A program made the translations under genes and the position numbers. Source: Phyllostachys edulis (lineage: Eukaryota > Streptophyta > Magnoliopsida > Poales > Poaceae). Taken from it: a stretch of DNA of 64,000 bases. Position 1 is the first letter of the stretch. Every line of letters starts with the position of its first letter. The notes beneath the pieces are model-generated. The model saw nothing but the letters and a program-made list of their open reading frames with translations. It was not told where the DNA came from and did not search any database. Positions 22,386 to 34,576 of the stretch are shown one piece after another. Location of the stretch: contig CM070553.1 in assembly GCA_036346405.1 (NCBI GenBank), positions 71,736,976 through 71,800,975 of the forward strand. Direction: 5' to 3'.

Positions 22386-22889
22386 TAACATTAACATGTT
22401 AACTACCTTGCATGCATGCAAACGGTTAATCAGTTATTCGGTTATCTATTAGTGTGAATATTGCATTGACATGCATGCATCGGTGGATCTTCGTGGCCAC
22501 GTTCTTCAAACTAAACCCGCAAATCCAGTCAATATGGCCACGCAGATTCCTGATTTTCCATCTTATTTGATCTGATGTTTTCACTGCCAATGGAATATAT
22601 AGCAACAAACTATTGTACCCGTGCATTGCTACGCCACCACTATCGTTGCTCAACCAGCGCTTCACCCGATCGAGGTTTCCCTAGCTCGACTGGCCAGGCC
22701 CCTCGGTTCTCGCCGGCCGCTTGCGCCCGCTTCGCTTCCGCCGCCTTTGTCGTCGTGTTGCACCGCGTAGGCCAAATCGCACCCCGCTAGGACCAGGAGA
22801 TGCGGTTTCGCTCGACATGGACTGCGGCCTTGTTCGCTGAAATCTACATGCTATTGATCGTAAGAAGATAGAAGTTTTGCAACAATTTT
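22386..22889. other. Spacer, no feature recognised
   Basis: A short stretch between the MITE and the CACTA terminus. A 71-codon open frame (22575-22790) has no recognisable content and no supporting signals. Confidence 0.5.
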
Positions 22890-22914
22890 CACTACTACAG
22901 ATAAGGCTATACTG

Positions 22915-23365
22915 AACGTCTCATCATAGACGGTTCCCCAGAATCCATCAGTGTTGTAATTATCACAGACGGTTTTACAAACACAACCGTCTATGTTACT
23001 AGAGATAGTTAGAACCGTCTGTAATACGTAATTATCACAGACGGTTTTTAATAAGAAACGTCTGTGATAATTTACAGACGGTTCTTAACAAGAAACGTCT
23101 GTGATAATTGCAGACATCACCGACTGTTTTTAATTCAAACCGTATGTGATAATTTACAGACTGTTTTTAACAAGAACCATCTATGATAATTGCAGACATC
23201 ACAGACGGTTCTTAATCCGAACCATCTGTGATAATTCACAGACTGTTCTTAACAAGCACTGTCTGTGATAATTGCAGACGTCACAGACGGTTCTTAATTC
23301 CAACCGTATGTAATTTTGTATCACAGACGGTTTGTGGTTGGAAGTGTATGTGATAGGTATCTCTT
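22915..23365 (+). repeat. CACTA subterminal repeat array
   Basis: Roughly 15 copies of ACAGACGGTT-like words and their reverse complements are spaced at 20-40 bases. In CACTA elements such repeats bind the element-encoded DNA-binding protein that assists transposition (family knowledge). Variation between copies suggests the element is old. Confidence 0.85.
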
Positions 23366-23439
23366 AAACGCATCAAAGCCACTTCGGCTCGTGCCGAATT
23401 TATTTCTTGTTTTATAAAAATGATCATCTGCCACCGAAG

Positions 23440-24003
23440 ATGCATCCCCATATCGCTCTACTCTCAAGCACTAATGAATTTAAAGAAATGACTCCCTACT
23501 CTTTTTCCTTGTCGCCGGCATTGATGGTCTATTTGGCCATCCTGTACGAGCACCTCTCCGGCCGTACGCTGACGGATGCTATGAAAGGACACTGTGCTAA
23601 CAGTATTCTCCCTCCTCCACCAAAGGTTATGCTGGGGCACATGACAACGATATTCCGCCGTCTAGACGACCTCCTCCGCCATGTCTTCCCAGTGGTCTCC
23701 AGCTTCCAGCGAGCTAACCTTGCTATCGACGTGGTCCTCCAAAACGACGTTGCATGTCTTCAGGAGGAATACCGTCACATCAAATGCTACATCGAGGTGG
23801 AGGGCAACCGAGCCTACCAAGCTGAGACCCCTCGAGCAAGAGAAGAGAGCTTATGGGCTCAATTCGATTTGATTCTTCAGTCGGAGTGTCTTTGGGCAAC
23901 TCTCGAACGATCGCGTCAACGGTTGGATATGTTTCAGGCAACCTACGACGACGTCGTCTACAAAGTTTTGAAGACGGAGATAGCATGCTACTTGGGCCGC
24001 TAG
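23440..24003 (+). CDS. Unrecognised 187-aa ORF within CACTA remains
   Basis: The open frame continues upstream of the first ATG; I take the ATG at 23440, in the context GAAGATGCATC. The protein looks like a real, mostly helical soluble protein: mixed composition, a Pro-Pro-Pro-Pro-Lys turn at about residue 65, then charged amphipathic stretches such as CLQEEYRHIKCYIEVEGN and LWAQFDLILQSECLWATLER. A T-rich 3' tail follows. It lies between two subterminal repeat blocks, so it is either a CACTA accessory gene or captured host sequence. It does not resemble TNP2 transposase. Family unknown. Confidence 0.5.
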   Translation: MHPHIALLSSTNEFKEMTPYSFSLSPALMVYLAILYEHLSGRTLTDAMKGHCANSILPPPPKVMLGHMTTIFRRLDDLLRHVFPVVSSFQRANLAIDVVLQNDVACLQEEYRHIKCYIEVEGNRAYQAETPRAREESLWAQFDLILQSECLWATLERSRQRLDMFQATYDDVVYKVLKTEIACYLGR

Positions 24004-24284
24004 AAAACTTGATCTTTTTTTATTTCCTCTTTTTTAAAATCTTTTGTAAGAAGCGACTGACCACGCTGTTTGGCCATGTATAAATACAAAAAAAATGATT
24101 AAAAATCTAGTTTGGAGTTGAAGTTACTGTATATGTTGAACATGTTTACTGAATAATGTGTTTATATTAATTAATGTCTTCTATGGAAACGGTCTCGGTA
24201 TAACGACATGACAGCATTACTGACCGGTGACATATTTACTCCTGAGGCTAGCCGAAAAACAGAATATTTTTTAGCTATCCAAGA

Positions 24285-24460
24285 ACTATCATAGGCGGTT
24301 TAGTGGAACAAACCGCCTATGATATATATCATAGACGGTTCTATTTTAGAATAGAACCGTCTATGATATATAATTATTACAAACAATTTTTAATAAGAAC
24401 CGTTTATAATAATTTTGTATCACAGATGGTTTGTGGTTAAAAGTGTCTATGATATGTACT
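24285..24460 (+). repeat. Second CACTA subterminal repeat block
   Basis: Words such as ATCATAGACGGTTC and GAACCGTCTATGAT occur in inverted pairs. The block ends in a phrase shared with 23325-23360. It may belong to a second element whose left terminus has been lost. Confidence 0.7.
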
Positions 24461-24870
24461 CTGTTATTAAATACCCGACCCATCCCGACATATCTGTCTG
24501 CAGTAAGCAATACATGCCGAGCGGCTCTGTTTGTCGAGCTTTGTTTCTTCCTCCTCCCTCTCCATTAGATTTGTGGCGTTTGGTGAAAGAATACTGCAGT
24601 TTTGTAAGTGCGCTTATAGATCTATTTGTTCTTGGTGATCTAAGGTTAGTATTTGCTTCTAATTATATGCATTATAATATAGAGAGATGATAGCTAGGTT
24701 TAGATCTAGCTTGGTAGTTTGCTGAAATTTAATAATGGTTCTCACTACTCCTTGTCTACTTCAATATATTCTTGCTTGATATATATATATTGCTTCATAA
24801 ATATTTCGCAGCTAGCTACTTTCAGAGCATTAATCTAATTTAACACTAATTTGTTACGTGCGTAGTGTAG

Positions 24871-25237
24871 ATGGACCGAAGCTGGATCTACATTGAGAAC
24901 CGTGTGAGTGAAGAGTACATTGATGGTGTGTCTGCTTTTAGAAGAGCTGCCGAGTAGGATATGTTGAAGAATGTGATAAAATTTATGTATTGTCCATACA
25001 TTGATTGCGATGATCTGAAGATGTTTACCAACTCAACACAGATCGAAGTGCACTTGATTCGAAGGGGTTTCAAAGAGGAGTAGACATGTTGGACCAGTCA
25101 TAGTGAAGAGCAGATTATACCAGAAGGTAACATCGTTGAGGGAGACAATGATATGCCAGATGTGGACTGTGCTTTTGATGATGATAGGTCGCACGATGAT
25201 AATCTGGATCATATGCTATGCAATGCAGAAGGGAACT
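24871..25237 (+). pseudogene. CACTA TNP2 transposase, N-terminal domain, broken
   Basis: The reading starts Met-Asp-Arg-Ser-Trp at 24871 and continues with RVSEEYIDGVSAF, then a Cys-Pro-Tyr-Ile-Asp-Cys zinc-ligand-like segment, then Val-His-Leu-Ile-Arg-Arg-Gly-Phe. This is the layout of the transposase-associated domain at the N-terminus of plant CACTA (TNP2) transposases. In-frame stops occur after residue 28 (TAG at 24955) and after the Arg-Gly-Phe-Lys-Glu-Glu segment (TAG at 25081). An acidic Asp-rich linker follows and the gene is cut off at 25237 by an LTR. It is inactive. Confidence 0.75.
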
Positions 25238-27438
25238 TGTGACACCCTGATTTTCAGAGCCTTTTTGAAATTTTCAAAATAAAAAGAACCATTTTGTTTT
25301 GATGAGAATTCAAAGCTTAACTTTAAATTTTAGAATGGATTTAAATTGACTAACTCAAACTTCAACTAAAATCTCCTTGATGATTTGTTGAGTTGTTGGA
25401 GTTTTGAGGATCTTCCCTTTTCTGTCCATCTTTTGCCCATCTCTAAACCAGACCTCGCTTCGTCTGGAATCTAATGGTCTAGACCTCCCCTTCATTTGGA
25501 CCCAAGGGTCCCAACCTCCTTTGCTTTGTCCTCCTCTGGTTCAGACCGCCTTGGGTCTAGACCTCCCAAGCACTTGGACCTCCCGGGGTTCTGATCCTCG
25601 CGTGAGCATTTTGCTTCTTCGTTCGTTGTGGGCTGTCCATCTGTTGATCAACGGTCCACGTTCGCGTAATCTTTCGCGTGCGCATTCAAATGCGGCCGCA
25701 CGCGTCCGTTCGTGGGCCGTTCGATTTAATCCAACCGCGGAGATTGAGCGGGCGTTCGCGCACACGTCGTCCGTGCGGCCAGTTCGTTTGGGCCGGTGGA
25801 TCCAAGATCAACGGCCCAGGCTTTCCCGCTTTGATTTGGTTTTAGGAAATTTCCCGGGAGTATTATTTGTGAACTGAAAAAGGTATTAAACTTCAAAATA
25901 GCTTAACTAATTCGTTTTAGCTCCGTTTGAGTTGATTCAAATTTTGTTAGCTCTGGTTTGAACTAAGCTTTAATCTAAAAATGGTTGGAAGCTTGGTTCG
26001 GCTCCAGAAAAGGCTTTGGTAAATTTGTTTAGATATAGGCTTTATTTGTTGCTCTAAAAATGCATTTAACTTGAAAATTGCATAAGTAATTCTCAGTAGA
26101 TCCTTTTTGATTGAAACCAACTTTGCTGGGTTCCTTTATTAGTGTGCTTAATTTTAGAATAGGTTTTAGGCATGCCACTATTTCTAAAAGCTTTTGTGGT
26201 TGCATTTATTTTGTGCTCTTTTGCATGTCTTTGAAAAATCATAGAAAATGCATCCTAGCTCCAAATGACGTGAATCAAATTGTATTGTTCATCTCATGAG
26301 GTGCTTTGCTTACCATAAAAATTTTAGGTGCAACACCTCTTTGAAAAATTGTGCTAAAGAATTAAATTCGTATGAACAGTAACCGATTTGATTTTTTCAG
26401 CATTTTTCCAGCGAGCTGAACTTGTTTTTTTCCATAAATTTTGCATTGAGAATCCAAATCAATTGGTTCTTGTTGATAAATTCCATAAAAATCATGCTCT
26501 ACCTGCTGTAAAAATTTCAGAGCGTTTGATTGAAGTTGGCTGTTAAGTCTTTTCGGTGTTCTTTGTTCTTATCGGTTCTTTTCGTTCTTTCGTTAGGTGC
26601 CGACGAGTTCGTTGATTACGAGAGTGATCCTCTGCAGCATATTGAGCATCTCCAGTAAGGCAAGTAGTTTGATCATATTAAATCCTATTACTTTTAAAGT
26701 CTAATACTTTGTTTACAAATTGTATGTATGCATGCTTTTGTGTCAAAGTTAATTTTGTTGATTAGAGGTAGCTAATCCTATTGCATAGTTGCCCTTAAAT
26801 TATTCATCCCCTACCACTAACCATAAGTTACTAATCTCGTTGGTGAATTAGAGCCCGGTGATTGAATTATGCTCTTTTATTGTCTTTTCGGTGTCATGCT
26901 TAGAAATGCTTAGCTACTGGTAGAATTGGGTGGTTATCTACTTAGTCGATAACTTTGATCACACAAAAATTATTATTCCATTATGTCTAGCACTTGTGCT
27001 TTGTTACTTTGTAAAGAAATAAAACTGAAAACAAATTGTTATCGACTTGGGCACAATGGATGATGGTGTGATCTGTTGGGTGTGAATGGAATGGTGCCTA
27101 AGTCCCCAAGGACCGAGTTACTTGTGTCACTAAGCTAAGCATTTTTGCATGCTATCCACATGAGGGGGATATGGGACCTCTCTTGGCTAAGTATTTTGGG
27201 GGGTGTTAATTAATGAGTCGTGTAGTGGTTGTAAAGAAAAATGTTTGTTGTTGGGAAAGGAGGGGAGCACCCGCAGTTGCTTAGGCTGGGCCGGTGCATC
27301 CTACTCTTCGTGTGGATCCTTAGTGGGAGCCATAACGGCGGTCCGCTAGGTGATAACCCCCATACATACGACTCTTAATTAGCACAATCCATTGGAAATA
27401 TTTCGTAGGACTTAGCCGTGCCGGCGTACCAAAGGAAG
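25238..27438 (+). repeat. B-like LTR (B'), left part, interrupted
   Basis: It starts TGTGACACCCTG. The first ~130 bases are close to the start of the A-family LTRs (CAAAATAAAA..AACCATTT..GAGAAT.CAAAGCTTAAC), whereas from about 25610 it matches the family-B solo LTR in reverse. It is therefore a relative of both families. The LTR is interrupted at 27438 by a solo LTR and resumes at 32816. Joined, it is about 3.06 kb. No open frame of interest was found. Confidence 0.85.
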
Positions 27439-30400
27439 TGTGAGGACTCCGGTTTATTTAGCTTGTAATGTTTAGTCATCCATTGACCCTAACATCACAA
27501 ACAAAATAACTCGTGTCTTCGAGATATGTATACTTCCCAGAATGCAGTATACACACCCCTTTACAAAATCGTGCATCAATATCATACAAGACATAGAACC
27601 AAAGTACGAACTAGAATAAAACAACGACATACATAATATAGAGAGAGTTATTACAAAAGGGGCCGACCGGCCAAATAACAACTAAGAAAGATAACACAGC
27701 GGAAGCAAAAGCCATAAGATGGCGATAAACAAAAGAGAGCCACAAGGTTTGCCTTTAGCCCACAAGGCAACCGACCGGGCAGCCTAGCTAGTCTTCCCAA
27801 CTGCAGCACATCTCACAAAAGTAAAGCCCTTTGGGCTCTACCTCCTCTGCAACAAAGTTATTAAGCAAAGTAAATGAGTACAAAAATATACTCGCAAGAC
27901 TGACGTGTAGTATAACAGAACTATAGTTAACTACATGCAAGCTTTATTTAAGTGGGTGAGGCTTTGGACTTATTTTAGCATAAAGCAAGTTTTCATTTGC
28001 AATATTTAAATAGATTCAAAGCAGTTTTGCAATTCATTTTTAATTTGCAAGTAACAACGAGACAATAACAATAATAACAATAGATAGATGACAACAACAA
28101 TCCTGGAAGTGACTAACCCAATAGCCACCACAACAATAGTATGAACATCCATCCATACCAAACCATCAAGTTTTAATTAAATGTTGTAGTCTAATTCTTG
28201 CGGGAAATAACCAAGCATGTCCATAACCTAGGACGAGGCTATTCAAATAGTTTTAACCCTGCAGGGGTGTACAAATGTACCCACACGTTAGACCGCCTTT
28301 TCGCCAAGCTATTAGCACACTTCCTTTGGTGTGCCGGCACAGCTAAGTCCAACGAGACCTTTCCAATATTGAGTGTCAACAACGAGTTGCCCATATGGGG
28401 ATACAACCGCCCCATACGTTGATGCGGAGTCATCAAAGATGCTCACCCCCTTATACGGGTGGTGCTCCTTGCAGTGGATAACCCACTACTACTCGCCTAA
28501 TAGCCCACCATGCAACTCAAAGCTAACACCCGCCAAAGTACTTAGCCAAGAGAGGTCCCATATCCCTCTCGTGTGGTTAGCATGCAAAATTGCTTGGATC
28601 AATGGTGCAAGTAATTCGGTCCTTGGGGACTTAGGCACGATTCCATTCAAACCTAACAAATCACACCAACTTCCATTGTGCCCAAGTCATGAAACAATTT
28701 TGTTTTCATTTTCATTTTATTTGTTTACAAAGTAACAAAGCACAAGGTGGAAATAATGGAATAATAATTTTTGTGTGATCAAGGTCATCGACATAATGCC
28801 GACAACCGCCCATTTCTACTGTTATCTAAGCATTTCTAAGCATCATCAACGCAAACTACTAAGTGATAAGAGTCCATCCATCGAACTCTACATCACAGCA
28901 AGATAATCCTAGGCTTAGTAGTAGAGAATGAACATTTACCTACAGGATATGCATCTATAGGATCACTAAACGATATCATTTAACAACAAAATAGCAATGC
29001 ATACATACAAGTTAAACAATATAATAGACTTTAAAGTAATGGGACACAAGGGATATGATCAAACTTCTTGCCTTGCTGGGTATGCTCAGTTTGCTGCAGA
29101 GTATCGCTCACGGGATCAACACACTCGTCGACACCTAATCAAAAACGCGAAAAGAATCGATAAGAACGACGAAAACCAAAAAGACACCACAGCAAACCTG
29201 CTCCAAATGCTCTGAAAATTTTAAAGCAGCAAGAGGATGATTTTTAGAGAATTTAGCAATAAGAACCAATTTATTTGGATTCTCAATGCAAAAGATAAGG
29301 CCAAAACAATTCTGCTCAGCCTGGAAAATGCTGGAAAATTCAAATCGGTTACTGTTCATCCGAATTAAATTCTCTAGCACAATTTTCCAAAGAGGTGTTG
29401 CACCTGGGATTTTTAGGGTAAGACCAGCACCTCATGATATGAATAACACAATTGAGTTCACCTCATTTGGAGCTATGATGCAAGTTTTATGATTTTTCAA
29501 AGACATGCAAATGAGCACAAATAAAATGCACCCACAATTATTTTAAAAACTGTGACATGTCTAAATCCTATTCTACCATTTAGTGCATTAACAGAGGAAG
29601 CCAACAAAGTTGGATTCACTCTAAAATGATCTATAGAGAATTAGTTATGCATTTTACAAGTTAAATGAATTTTTGATGTAACATTTAAAGTTAGTTTTGA
29701 AACCAATTTAACAAATCCATTTTCTGGAGCCGAACTGAGCTCACAACCATTTTTAGGTTAAAGCTTAGCTCAAACCAGAGCTGCAAAAATTTGAATCAAC
29801 TCATTTGGATTTGAAATGAAATAGTTATGCATTTTCAAAGTTCATTACCTTTTTCAGTTCACAAATAATTCCATCGGAAATTTCTAAAAACCAATACGAC
29901 GAGGGAGGACATGAGCCGTAGATTCTAAATCGGACGGCCCAAGACCTCCCGGTGAAAACGTGCACGCGCCCGCAGGAGATCGAGGACGTGGGCCGTGGAT
30001 CCTGGATCCAACGGCTCACGACCTGCGGCATCACGTGCCCGCGCTCGGCGCTTTTGGACCTCGCGCGCGCGAGTGGGGAGGAGGTCGTGGCTGTTGATCA
30101 CGAGATGGACGGCTCGCAACCAACGCACCCAGCGCACGCGCACGACCCGACAGAGATCCTAACCCATTAATATCGTGGATTAACACGGAGATCTCGCATT
30201 AAAGATGTCCGATTACAACAACGGGACGGCCCTGGCACGCGTCCGACAAAACCCGAGGGTGTTCCACGGCTTGTCGCCGGCGAGATAGGCCACGGCGGCG
30301 CACACTGAGGGCATCGACGAGTCCACAATAGCCAAGCGCACATGATGGTGCCACCGACACCGTGAAGAATGGCCTGCAACAGCATGCGAAGCCGAGATGG

Positions 30401-32810
30401 GCGGCTGGCAAAGACACGGCCAGAGGCAAAAATGAAAGGAAAGCTCCGCAACATCATACAAGCGGGTGCCCAGCATCTAGAGGACTACCAGGAGGTCTTG
30501 GAGGTGCTGAGGAGGTCGGAGGAGAGGAGGACCGGCGATGGTGAAGAAGATGTGCTCCACGGCCGAAGAGCTCCAAGCTCCAAATTAGGCCACCCCTGAA
30601 ATTGTCCCAACCAAATAAGTTAGGGCTTTTGTCACAGAGGGTAGTGGCTTAAATTGAAGCAAAGAGAGGAAAGCCCCAGGGACCTTGTGCCACTGAGGAG
30701 CTTCAAGCTCAACAATGGCGGTTGGGGGAGGTCTGTGGAGGAGGAAGCTCAGCCAAGCACAGTGGTGCAAGCCTGAGCTCAATGGTGTGTAAAGGAAGCC
30801 AAGGGGGGAAACCAAGGGAGGTCTTATAGCCCAGGGGAGCAGAGGTCATGAGCTAGGGCTAAGTTCCATGGTGAGCTTAGCCCATGGCTCGGTCCATGGC
30901 TTGGACAGGGACGTGGTGGTGACAGGGGGTAGGTCTGAGCATGGCCTAGGGGCGGAAAGACTAACATGCATTAAATGCGTGCAAAGAAAGAGTCATGAGG
31001 AAGTGACAGTCATTGACCTCCTCCTGCCATAGGCGCCTTGCTACCAGAAGCTAGGAGAAGAACAGGACCTCAAATCAACCGTTGGATAAGAACAAGGGGA
31101 GGTCGTGACCCTTAGATCCGCAACGGTGCGATCTGGAAAGGCACGGGGAGGTCTTGACCACCGGATCTGCATCGCACGGTGGCGCAAAGCAAAAGGGGAG
31201 GTCGCAGCCATGGGATCTCCATCACACGGTTGCGAAGGGAAAGGGGGAGGTCGCGCACGACAAGGGGATAAGAGGTCGCAGCCGTTGGATCTGAATCCAA
31301 AGGCGCGGGACCGATGGGGAGGACTTAAATGATGCGCGCGACTTTGATAAGTGAGGGGGAGGTCATGGCCTTTAGATTTTCATCCAAGGGCACACAATGA
31401 TGAGGGGAGGTCGTGGCCATTGGATTTACATCCAAGGGCGCACAACATTGAGGGATGTCGGGTGGTTGTTGTACAAAGACACAAAGGGAGGTCGTGGCGG
31501 TTGGATGTTGATCCAACGATACACCACGATGAGGGGAGGTCATGGGCGTTGCGCATGACACCGGGGAGGTCGTGGTTGTTGGATTTAAATCCAACGGCGC
31601 ACAACCAAGGTGGGAGGTCAGGACCATTGGATTTACATCCAAAGGCGCTGAACAGAGGAGGGAGGTCGTGGCAGTTGCGCACGACGCGGAAAAGAGGTGG
31701 GGAGGTCATGGCCGTGAGATCTCCATCCAACGGCGATGAGAGGAGAGGGGGGGTCGTGGCTATTGGATCTCGATCCAATGGCGACGAACTGAGATGCGGG
31801 AGGTCTTGGCCCTTAGGCAAGACACAGAAAAGGGAAAGGGAGGTCATGGCCATGAGATCCTAATCTGACGGAAACGAGATGAGAGGGGAGGTCGTGGGCA
31901 TTGGATGCTGATCCAAAGTACACGACCTCGCGCGGGTGGGAGGTCTAGTGTGCTCGACAAAGAGAGGAGGTCGTGGCCGTGGATTTTGATCCAACGGGCA
32001 CGATCTCGCGCGGGGAAAGGAGGTCTAGTGAGCTTGACACCAAGGGGAGGTCGTGGCCGTGGATTTTAATCCAACGGCGCACAACACAATGAAGGGGGGA
32101 GGACTGGTGCGCTTGATAACGAGGGGAGGTCATGGCTGTTGGATCTGATCCAACGGCTACGACCTCGACGAGGTGGGAGGACTAGGCTGAGCTGGTTGTG
32201 GCGGAGGTCATGGCTACTGGATCTGAATCCAACGGCTACGACCTCGCGAGAGAGGTGGAGCTCGCGGTGAGCTGGGAAGTGGGTTGGGTTCGACCCACTT
32301 TGGTATGTGGCTCGGCCCAAGGAATAGTGACAAGTTTGAATTCAAATTTGAAGGCTGAGGTTGGAGAAATTTTTAGAGATAGCAATTTAACTCCAAAAAT
32401 TCCAAAATTTTAATTGGAGCTCTCTCACTCCAGGATTAACCTTACATAAAATTTTCAGAGGTTTTTGTGCATTGTATTTTTCTCAGGAAATTCATCAAGG
32501 CTGCTCTAGGGTTTGATTTACCTCTAAAAATTATCAAACAAGTTTTAAAACTATATGAAATTTTCCAGAGGGTTCCCACATCATCTCTAGAACCTAGGAA
32601 AAATATTTCCAAGGGTTGGCACAAGATTTGTGACAAAGTGGAATAAGGGTTTGACTTTAGTCAACAGGAGGTTTAGGTTTTTGAACTCCACAACTCTTGA
32701 CAAGAATTATGGCAATGTTCAAGAGTTTCAAGATGTGAGAAAAAGTTTTAATTTCTACACATTTTCTTACATTTGAAACACACACCCATTTATACATTTG
32801 GGATGTTACA
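27439..32810 (-). repeat. Solo LTR of family B (5372 bp), TSD GGAAG
   Basis: The LTR 3' end (TGTGAGGACTCC in plus-strand reading) is at 27439 and the LTR 5' end (GGGATGTTACA) at 32810. GGAAG is present on both sides (27434-27438 and 32811-32815). There is no PBS, polypurine tract or gag-pol, so this is a solo LTR. It carries a long region of degenerate palindromic repeats (about 31090-32260). The open frames inside are explained by the repeats and GC content and are not annotated as genes. Confidence 0.93.
31090..32260 (-). repeat. Degenerate tandem repeats with embedded palindrome
   Basis: About 20 units of roughly 45-65 bases each contain GGGGAGGTCGTGGCC followed by GTTGGATCT..ATCCAACGG, which is itself an imperfect palindrome. 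The spacing varies and some units have lost one arm. The other solo LTR (17459-22117) has a different GC-rich insert at this position and only scattered palindromes of this type (for example near 21290). Confidence 0.85.
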
Positions 32811-32815
32811 GGAAG

Positions 32816-33676
32816 TGTGCTAAATCATGTGGCGAAAAGGCGGTCTGACATGTGGGTACATTGGTACACCCCTGCAGGGTTAAATCTATTCGAATAGCCT
32901 CGTCCTATGTTATGGACATGCTTGGTAAGGTCGTGCAAGAACTAGACTATAACCTTTAATTAAAACTTATTGGGTTGGTATGAATGGGTAATTCATGCTA
33001 TTGTTGTGATGACTATTGGGTTAGTCACTTCTAGGTTGTTGTTGTCATTTATCTATTATTTATCTCGCTGTTATTTGAACAATTAAAAACAGATTTGTCA
33101 AATTGCTTTAAATCTATTACATTATTGCAAATGAAAACTTGCTTTATGCTGAAAATGAGCCTAGAGCCTTCCACAATTAATTAAGCTTGCATGTAGCTAT
33201 GTATAGGCTGTTACCCTACACATAAGTCTTGCGAGTACATTTTTGTACTAATTTTCTCTGCTTAATTAATTGTTGCAGAGAAGGTTGATTCCTAAGGGAT
33301 CGACTATCGTGAGACGGACTTCGACTTTGATGACTAGGTTGGCGACTCGGTCGGTTGCTTTGTGGTGTTGTGGCAAACCGTATGGCTTTTGTTATTGCCA
33401 TCTTATGCCTTTTTCTTCTACTGTTGTTTAGCTCTTTAGCTTGTATTTGGCCAGTCGGCCCCTTTTGTAATAACTCTATTATGTATGTCCTTTGCTTTGT
33501 TTAGTTCGTGCTTTGGTTCTGTGCTTGTATGGAATTGATGCATGATTTTGTAAAAGGGTGTGTGTATAGCAATTCTGGGAGGTACACATTTTCCCGATGT
33601 GCGGGATATTTTGTTTGTGATGCTAGGGTCAAGTGGATGACTAAGCATTACAAGCTAAATACCCCGGGGTCTCACA
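32816..33676 (+). repeat. B-like LTR (B'), right part
   Basis: This is the continuation of the LTR begun at 25238, ending GGGGTCTCACA at 33676. The next bases (GTTCGTCC) are not a primer-binding site, so no internal domain follows. The flanks GAACT (left) and GTTCG (right) are not a direct duplication. The LTR is thus either a solo LTR whose TSD has been lost or a product of recombination between elements. Confidence 0.85.
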
Positions 33677-34264
33677 GTTCGTCCGATATATTCTATGTGT
33701 GTTCAGGAATTGTTATGTGCTGCTAGACACCGCTAACGACTCGTGGTCAGAAAAGAGTTTCTGAGTCACAACCGATTACACATGAACCTATAGTGTCACA
33801 CACTTAAAAGGCTAGGATTTGATTTGGATAGTGATCCAAATTCTTGTAGGCCACGAGTTCCTAATGGGCCTCAAGTTCGAGACCCATCATGGATGCCTAT
33901 ATATAGAGGGGTAGTGGAATGGGGTATGATGATCCTTTTTGGAAGAATTCCTAAAACCCTAATAGCCATGCCTTCCTCAACCACACCGCCGGCGCTAGCA
34001 CTCCAGCGCGTGGTGTCCCTACCCTGTAAGTGTGGATAACTTGGAGGTGTTGTTGCAAAGCTTCGGCACTAGGACGATCCGCAACTCGTGACGATCTAAG
34101 GAGCAGGAGGAGAAGATGTGTGGCGAGTACGACTACGACTGCATCAACTCGCTACATCAAATCTGCTTTCGCTATGAGTCGACACATCTAGTGGTAATCT
34201 CATGATCTATTGCTAGCAGAGGTTCCTTGGTTGTGCGGTAGAATTGTTGTTTTGTGCTATCGTA
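33677..34264 (+). other. Possible LTR/leader sequence of unknown element
   Basis: No coding homology. A TATATATA box at 33898-33905 is followed after ~60 bases by a stretch with ATTCCTAAAACCCTAATAGCC and a GC-rich leader. This resembles the R/U5 side of a plant LTR, but no partner LTR is present. Confidence 0.3.
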
Positions 34265-34576
34265 GCCTACCCGTAACCCTACAGTAACTATCACCCCTCC
34301 GTCGACTACTTAAAGGAGACTACGAATGGTAGAAAGGATCAATCGCATTCCATCGGATTGAAGCATTACAATCAACATTAGATTCATGTTTCAAGTCCGA
34401 TTCAATAGCATAGCAAGCACTACGCTCAGTGTAATCAAGATTAGTCCACTGCCTTGTTGAAGGCACCCCATATAATATCCAGTTCATAGCAATAAAGGGC
34501 AGTCCCATTCTCTCCCAAGAACTCTTTTTTATTTTCCTTTGTTTATTTCGTAAGATCGGCGACGTGATCGTCGACA
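34265..34576 (+). repeat. Left LTR remnant of a Tat-like gypsy element
   Basis: It aligns with about 36262-36572: TACTTAAAGG versus TATTTAAAGG, CAAGATTAGTC versus TAGGATTAGTC, TTGTTGAAGGCA, CAATAAAG.GCA, then AAGATCGGCGAC and a final GACA. Only the right ~310 bases of an expected 694 are recognisable. The sequence after 34576 is not a recognisable primer-binding site. Confidence 0.7.

Larger units (their letters stand above)
22890..25237 (+). mobile_element. CACTA (En/Spm) transposon remains, truncated
   Basis: The left terminus CACTACTACAG is at 22890, followed by a dense array of CACAGACGGTT / AACCGTCTGTGATAAT words in both orientations (about 22915-23365), the usual subterminal repeats of grass CACTA elements. 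A second block of related words lies at 24285-24460 and ends in the same phrase (CAGATGGTTTGTGGTT, compare 23325). That suggests two nested or fused CACTA ends rather than one simple element. A transposase N-terminal domain follows at 24870. No right terminus is seen; the sequence is cut at 25237 by an LTR. Confidence 0.85.

Noticed and set aside
31351..31863. Open frames of 157-170 codons on both strands with repeated SWPLDLHP-like text
   Set aside because: They are translations of the palindromic tandem repeat in a solo LTR and appear in several frames at once.
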